A stretch of 64,000 nucleotides of DNA, taken from contig ONMU01000005.1 in assembly GCA_900319035.1 (NCBI GenBank), forward strand, positions 1-64,000, read 5' to 3'. The DNA is from an uncultured Bacteroidales bacterium. GTDB taxonomy: Bacteria; Bacteroidota; Bacteroidia; Bacteroidales; Paludibacteraceae. Positions 58,988 to 64,000 of the stretch are shown here, piece by piece. A program made the position numbers and the translations under genes. Within the stretch, counting starts at the first letter, position 1. The number at the start of each line of letters is the position of its first letter. The notes below the pieces were generated by a model. The model had not been told where the DNA came from and did not search any database. It saw only the letters and a program-made list of their open reading frames with translations.

Positions 58988-59647
58988 ATGACCAAGAAAA
59001 GTGAAATAGCAAATACAGAACTTGTGATAGTGAACTCTGCGCAAGTACAGCAGATGATTCATGTTATTCGCGGAGAGCGTGTTATTTTGGATCGTGACTT
59101 GGCACGGTTATATGGAGTAGAGGTTGCTCAGCTGAATAGGCAAGTGAGACGAAACATAGATAGATTCCCTGAAGATTTTATGTTTTGGCTTACAAATCAA
59201 GAACTTACAAACTTGAAATGCCAAAATGGCACATCGAGTTGGGGCGGAGATAGACATCTGCCACATGCATTTACGGAGGAGGGTGTTGCTATGCTTTCGG
59301 GTTTGTTGCGAAGTCCAGTTGCTATACAGATAAATATACAAATCATGCGTGCTTTTGTGTATATGAAAAATACACTTTCAGCAATCGCAGAAACTACTAT
59401 TCGCCAAGATCATTTGGAATTAGAAGTAGAAAAACTGAAGAATTATGTAGAAGATGTCTTGCGCGACCAAAATGATACGAATGAGATAGTAGGTGCACAG
59501 ATGGCGGCCATTAATGAATCGCTTGCTGAATTGGCAGTGAAGGTAGATTCATTAACTCAAAAGAAACGAGAACCTCTTCCGGCTGTAGGTTTTGCAGCAA
59601 CGGCGGCAAGGTACGAAGAAGAGGCGAAAAAGAAAGCAAATAAGTAA
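58988..59647 (+). CDS. ORF6N-domain DNA-binding protein
   Basis: A 219-aa protein. Residues of about 20-115 hold the ORF6N (KilA-N-related) domain: VILDRDLARLYGVEVAQLNR, the RFPEDFMFWLT stretch and HAFTEEGVAMLSG. A coiled coil follows. Such proteins are common in phages and mobile elements but also occur as single genes in Bacteroidota. The domain may be regulatory; its target is unknown. The giant surface-protein gene starts 93 bp downstream in the same direction and has no TAnnTTTG promoter of its own, so both may be co-transcribed. Both starts are preceded by the same AACAATAGATATTT. Confidence 0.85.
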   Translation: MTKKSEIANTELVIVNSAQVQQMIHVIRGERVILDRDLARLYGVEVAQLNRQVRRNIDRFPEDFMFWLTNQELTNLKCQNGTSSWGGDRHLPHAFTEEGVAMLSGLLRSPVAIQINIQIMRAFVYMKNTLSAIAETTIRQDHLELEVEKLKNYVEDVLRDQNDTNEIVGAQMAAINESLAELAVKVDSLTQKKREPLPAVGFAATAARYEEEAKKKANK

Positions 59648-59740
59648 TTTGAAATAGCAAAAATACAAACAAACAATAGATATTTACGCTACCGGCGGTT
59701 GTTCGGACGCAAAAAATCGAAAATTTAAGGAGAAAAAGAT

Positions 59741-62700
59741 ATGAAAAAGATGATAAACTATCAACGTTATTTTTTGATTTGCATGCTTATGCTATGTTGC
59801 GGCGTAAGTGTGTATGGTAGCAGTTCGGATCATTTTAGTAAAGGCCAGGCTGTAGCCGTTCCTGCTGGAAAAGGATCGGTCTATGTTCATTATGGATCTA
59901 CAGCGTCTACGAGTGATGCTGCATCGGCAACAAAGAAAGAAAATACCAAGGATAGCGATGGTGCCCCTACTCATAGGTATTACTTTTTGGCTGGTGCCGA
60001 CCCAACAGGTTATACTTGGAAAGGTTGGTACGATACAAATTCTAATGCTAATACGGGCGGCTCTAATGGTAGGAAATCTACTGATAAGTCGTATGATACT
60101 ACTATAAAAGCAGAATCGACAACAGAGAGCAGTCCTTCAACTCTTACTCTTTATGCTCGTTGGATGCCGAATACGTATTATGTGGTATTTAACGGCAACG
60201 AAAATACCGGTGGAAGTATGGATAAGCAGACGTTTACCTATGATGAAGGAAAAAAGGCGCTTACATCAAATGGTTTTAATCGTGCATATACTGTAACCTA
60301 TGATGCAAATGAAGGAACGACTGCAACAACTACAGACGAGAACACAAAAGTTACGTACAATTTTGCTGGTTGGAATACGCAGAGTAATGGTAGTGGAACC
60401 TCTTATACAGATGGCCAAAAGGTTAGTAATCTTTCTTCTACTCAGGGGGCAGAATTTAATTTGCATGCACAATGGACTACTTCCAGAAATTATGTGACAC
60501 TTCCTTCTGCTTCAAAAGATAAGAAGGTTTTTTCCGGTTGGTATTTGGGGGCCAAAAAGATAGGAGATGCAGGAAAAACATATGAACTGACTTCGAGCGT
60601 GACATTAACTGCTCTTTGGACTGATAAGAACACTCCGGAGTTTAAGTTGTATATCAATGGTGTGGAGACCGACGCTACGAGTGCGAACTTGAAGGTAGGA
60701 GAAACGGTGGAGATTCATTACAAGAATGCGCCTCACTTAGGAGTTGCAGGTGGAACGCCGACGACCTTTACACATACGGAAGATACTGAGAATAAAATTG
60801 TGACCGTAACAGCTACCGGCGAATGTACGAATGGTGAATTGACGGTATCTGAGAGCGGTGGTGGTGCCTATGAGGCAGGATCACAAGTTTTCACCTTCAA
60901 TATTACCAAGAACGAGACCAGTTTGTCCAGTTTGCTGGATGTGGATAATATTTACGTTGGGAATAGTGTTTATGCCGCTACCACATATAATTTTGTGAAC
61001 GGCACAGCATATAACACTAATAATACGGACGAAACGGTAAAATTCTCTTCAACAAATGAGAATGCGATTAAGTTAGTGGACGGTCAGATTAAAGCGTTAG
61101 CAGCGGGAACAGCGACAATTCGCATTGAGCAGGAGGCAACCAACAAATGGACCGGTGCTTCTGTCGAGCAGACGATTACGGTGAAGAAGCATGAGGCAAC
61201 GTTTGATTGGAAGGTAGGTACTAACTATACCTGGAATCAGTCGATCTCGAATCCGTTCACGACGGACAACAATGATACGGAGATTACCTGTGTATCGGAT
61301 GATACGAATGTAGCAGACTACGTAGATGGTAAGGTCATTATCTATAACGTGACCGGCACTGCACATTTTACGCTGACACAAGCAGAGAATGATGTGTGGG
61401 CAAAGACGTCAAAGGAGTATACGGTAAATGTGACGAAAGTAAATAAGCACGTGCCGTTTACAATCGACGAGACCTTGTACAATGCACTTAAAGATGACAG
61501 TAAATCGTCAGGAGAGCGTGCTTGGGACGGAGGTATCCGCGTAGGTAAAGCCAGTGATGGATTCGACTGGGATGATAAATATGTTGTAATTGGTCCGTTT
61601 GAGGGTGTTCCCTATCAAATTTCTTGTACTTATACATGCTCTGATGCTGCAACCGGAAGAACTTGGAAGATATACCAAAGTGCGGATGGTGATAGTTGGG
61701 GATCAAACGTTGTTTTGGATGTAGACAGTAAAGGTACATTAACTAGTAAGGAATTACAACCTTCTACCCGTTACTTGAAATTCCTTTGGAGTGGTAACTG
61801 TGCCGGTTATTTCAAAAATATCTCTATAACGGAGCGTCGTGAGGTTAAACCCCACGAGTCGGCAGATGTGGATTGTGGAACGGCTAACCATGGATCAGAT
61901 CCGACGGAGGTAAAAGCAATCTTAGAATGGTACAATGTGAAACCGTTGACATGTTCAATTACTTCGGAGCATCCGGAGGCATTTGAGTTGGTAACAACGA
62001 GCATCGATTCTAAACTGGATACGTACAAGAAGAACCAGGAGATTACTATTCGCGGTAAACACGATGTAACTGCAGGAAAGTATACGGGTACATTGCATGT
62101 GACGAATGGAACAGAATCAACTACATTTAACTTGACGACCACGACGACTAAGAAGACTCCGGTTATCACGTGGAAGAATGACTTGTCGCCGCTCTCTGTA
62201 GGTGATATTGTGTCGGATGCAGCGAGTGCTGGTAGTGCAACAATTAAATATACGGTAGATGGCACATATTTGACACTGGATGAGAATGGTGCTGTTGTGG
62301 CGGAAAATGCAACGGGCGAAGAAGGTGTAGATTTGATTGCTTATGTAGAAGAGGACGAAACATGGAAAGCTGCTTCGGAGACAATTAAAGTAGTAGTTAC
62401 TAATCTGCAGAAACAAACCATCACATGGACTGATAAGTTGTCCTTTAAGTTCACGGGAACGAAAGTGATTGATTTGACAGCAACCTCTTCCAGCGGAGTA
62501 GAGATTACGTACGAGTTGAGCGGAACGGGTAATTATGCTACTTTGGATAATGCGAATAAAAAACTGACGGTCACCGGTATTGGTAGTACATTATACTTGA
62601 CTGCGAAGACGGTAGATAACGCCGAGTATTATCCTGCTGCCCGTACGAAGACTATCAATAGTCGTGATCCGAATGCAAGTTGTGCGTCGCATGTTTTGTA

Positions 62701-64000
62701 TGAAGATAAAGAAGAGAAGACTTTGCATACTATCGACTGGGAAGAGATTTCATGGGATTTAGAAGAGGGAGCACCAGGTGTCATTTCTTTCCGTATCAAG
62801 CGTATGATTGCTGCTGCAGGAAATATGGCATTAGAAGAGTGGTATGATAACGATTGGCATCGTGTAGAGACATATAGTGTTTCCACTACTTATGCTACGA
62901 AGACCGAGACGCTTAGTCGTAAAGCAACGAAAGCACGTATTGGTGCTCCATTGGGTGCAACATTACAGCATTATGTGGATGATATAGTATTGTATCAAGC
63001 TAAGTATTGTGAGTTATCAAAAACGGAACTTGATTTTGGAACAGTAACCATGGGTACTGCGCCTACGATGAGTTTTACGGTTCATTATTCGAACTTAGAG
63101 AAATCACTGGATATAGAGTTGGAGAATGAGAATACGCAGTTTGGTGTGGACAAGACATATATCGGAGATGATTGCGGTGAGCATGGAACAGTAACCGTGA
63201 CGGTGACATATAATGCTGCTAATTATGTAGAGAGTGAGAGTACTAACTTAGTTATCTCTAATACAGAATATAACAAAACAGTAAGTCTGAAGGCTCTGAT
63301 TAAGAAAGCATCGCAGGCAATTACTTGGAATCCTGCATCGTTGGATTTGAAGACGACGGATGATGTGACATTTGATGCTGTAACGACGGATGCTGCTGCG
63401 GCTACAGGCATCGTGGTAACATATGCTGTTAAGGGAACGAGCGATGTGGCTACTGTAACAAGTGATGGTCACTTGACTATTTTGAAAGACGGTTCAGTAA
63501 CGATTGTTGCATCTGCAGAGGGTAATAGTCAATACGAAGACGCTACACCGGTTGAGAAGATCTTTACGATCTCGAAGGTAACTCCGACGATTACCAATAA
63601 TCCGACGATTAATTCGATTACTTTGCCCGCAACCTTAGCGGATGTGACGATAGGCACGGATGGTACAGCAAAAGATGATAAGAATACGGTTGTTACTGGT
63701 ACGTTCGCATGGCAAACATCCGGTACTAAAGTTTTGTCTGGAGCAAATGACTATACGATTGTCTTCACTCCGGATCAACCGGCCGGTAAGGATTGGTATA
63801 ATACGAAGACTTATAACATCTCCGTAACCGGTATTAAGGATAGTCAAGAGATTACATGGACGCGTGCTGATGAAACGACTCAACCGTGTTCTACGCCTAC
63901 GACGTTTGATGCTTCTTCTAACAGAGGTCTGACGATTAGTTACTCCAGTAGTGATGAGTCTGTCGCTCGTGTAGAAAAAGTTGGAGAGGAGTATCGTTTG
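59741..64000 (+). CDS. giant InlB/Ig-repeat surface protein, partial (continues beyond the right edge)
   Basis: Translation from ATG 59741 is open for 1420 codons to the window end. A good ribosome-binding site (AAGGAG) lies about 9 bp upstream. Signal peptide: LICMLMLCCGVSVYG. Three InlB-type repeats (about residues 75-295: YTWKGWYDTN, LTLYARWMP, YNFAGWNTQS, LHAQWT, VFSGWYLG, LTALWTD) are followed by many bacterial Ig-like (BIG2) units with the ITW and GTATIRI patterns, and a choice-of-anchor-type domain near 1090-1187 (LSKTELDFGTVTMGTAP). These are cell-surface, probably adhesive or glycan-binding modules. A T9SS signal would be expected at the missing C-terminus. Confidence 0.85.
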   Translation, partial: MKKMINYQRYFLICMLMLCCGVSVYGSSSDHFSKGQAVAVPAGKGSVYVHYGSTASTSDAASATKKENTKDSDGAPTHRYYFLAGADPTGYTWKGWYDTNSNANTGGSNGRKSTDKSYDTTIKAESTTESSPSTLTLYARWMPNTYYVVFNGNENTGGSMDKQTFTYDEGKKALTSNGFNRAYTVTYDANEGTTATTTDENTKVTYNFAGWNTQSNGSGTSYTDGQKVSNLSSTQGAEFNLHAQWTTSRNYVTLPSASKDKKVFSGWYLGAKKIGDAGKTYELTSSVTLTALWTDKNTPEFKLYINGVETDATSANLKVGETVEIHYKNAPHLGVAGGTPTTFTHTEDTENKIVTVTATGECTNGELTVSESGGGAYEAGSQVFTFNITKNETSLSSLLDVDNIYVGNSVYAATTYNFVNGTAYNTNNTDETVKFSSTNENAIKLVDGQIKALAAGTATIRIEQEATNKWTGASVEQTITVKKHEATFDWKVGTNYTWNQSISNPFTTDNNDTEITCVSDDTNVADYVDGKVIIYNVTGTAHFTLTQAENDVWAKTSKEYTVNVTKVNKHVPFTIDETLYNALKDDSKSSGERAWDGGIRVGKASDGFDWDDKYVVIGPFEGVPYQISCTYTCSDAATGRTWKIYQSADGDSWGSNVVLDVDSKGTLTSKELQPSTRYLKFLWSGNCAGYFKNISITERREVKPHESADVDCGTANHGSDPTEVKAILEWYNVKPLTCSITSEHPEAFELVTTSIDSKLDTYKKNQEITIRGKHDVTAGKYTGTLHVTNGTESTTFNLTTTTTKKTPVITWKNDLSPLSVGDIVSDAASAGSATIKYTVDGTYLTLDENGAVVAENATGEEGVDLIAYVEEDETWKAASETIKVVVTNLQKQTITWTDKLSFKFTGTKVIDLTATSSSGVEITYELSGTGNYATLDNANKKLTVTGIGSTLYLTAKTVDNAEYYPAARTKTINSRDPNASCASHVLYEDKEEKTLHTIDWEEISWDLEEGAPGVISFRIKRMIAAAGNMALEEWYDNDWHRVETYSVSTTYATKTETLSRKATKARIGAPLGATLQHYVDDIVLYQAKYCELSKTELDFGTVTMGTAPTMSFTVHYSNLEKSLDIELENENTQFGVDKTYIGDDCGEHGTVTVTVTYNAANYVESESTNLVISNTEYNKTVSLKALIKKASQAITWNPASLDLKTTDDVTFDAVTTDAAAATGIVVTYAVKGTSDVATVTSDGHLTILKDGSVTIVASAEGNSQYEDATPVEKIFTISKVTPTITNNPTINSITLPATLADVTIGTDGTAKDDKNTVVTGTFAWQTSGTKVLSGANDYTIVFTPDQPAGKDWYNTKTYNISVTGIKDSQEITWTRADETTQPCSTPTTFDASSNRGLTISYSSSDESVARVEKVGEEYRL

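Noticed and set aside
59792..63883. Many 60-150-codon minus-strand frames in the last 4 kb
   Set aside because: The plus strand is one continuous frame with signal peptide and repeated surface modules; the minus-strand frames have no start signals or domains.

Overview
The window reads as a chromosomal segment of a Bacteroidales bacterium (Bacteroidota). The signs are promoters of the Bacteroidota type (TTTG or TTG, then exactly 20 nt, then TAnnTTTG), type IX secretion (T9SS) C-terminal signals on four secreted proteins, TonB-receptor-like outer membrane proteins, a DUF4254 protein, a TPR/membrane/HTH regulator and an RteC-like domain. No rRNA, tRNA, CRISPR array or integrase was recognised. 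The window cuts genes at both ends: an HNH endonuclease on the left and a giant surface protein on the right.

About 1-17.4 kb is a defence/mobile island, almost all on the minus strand. An eight-gene operon (11495 down to 654) starts with DNA phosphorothioation genes dndC, dndD and dndE. It continues without a break into a five-gene module: a PLD-nuclease/SF2-helicase fusion, a 69-aa protein, a Rad50-like ATPase with a CxxC motif, a 164-aa protein and a 469-aa protein with an RteC-like C-terminus. This partner set does not look like DndFGH or SspE, and neither dndA nor dndB is present here. Upstream lie a RAYT-type HUH transposase followed by a 47/48-bp tandem array of palindromes, an AlbA_2 (Schlafen-type) regulator with a 12-bp tandem repeat, and an AbiE-like antitoxin/nucleotidyltransferase pair fused by overlap to a metallophosphoesterase gene.

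About 17.5-30.4 kb is core genome: an outer membrane receptor and lipoprotein, a CPBP protease, a TPR-HTH regulator, an S37 peptidase, GNAT, DUF1294, GltS, YqeY, a 51-aa YqaE/Pmp3 protein, a cytidylate-kinase-like protein, and grpE-dnaJ. Two 99-bp near-identical divergent promoter cassettes flank the gltS-yqeY-yqaE block.

About 30.4-47.3 kb is envelope biogenesis. Plus strand: two outer membrane proteins, two LTA-synthase-family phosphotransferases, two GT4-type glycosyltransferases and an O-antigen-ligase-like protein. These converge on a minus-strand operon: lptB, Kelch lipoprotein, Wzi-like barrel, DUF4254, GT9 heptosyltransferase-like, Kdo/InaA-type kinase and GT2. Together they look like an LPS/surface-glycan assembly and decoration locus.

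About 47.3-64 kb carries xthA, an M6 metalloprotease, an orphan M6-propeptide-like protein, mlaF-mlaE, a T9SS Ig-like surface protein, a second M6 protease in an operon with a small secreted protein, an S24/S26 peptidase and a PqqD-like protein, an ORF6N protein, and the start of a >1420-aa InlB/Ig-repeat adhesin.

A recurring theme is short (about 7-12 bp) tandem repeats and small palindromic elements that sit at gene junctions and have entered coding sequence, supplying parts of signal peptides, propeptides, linkers and C-termini. All family calls come from reading motifs by eye; no database search was run.
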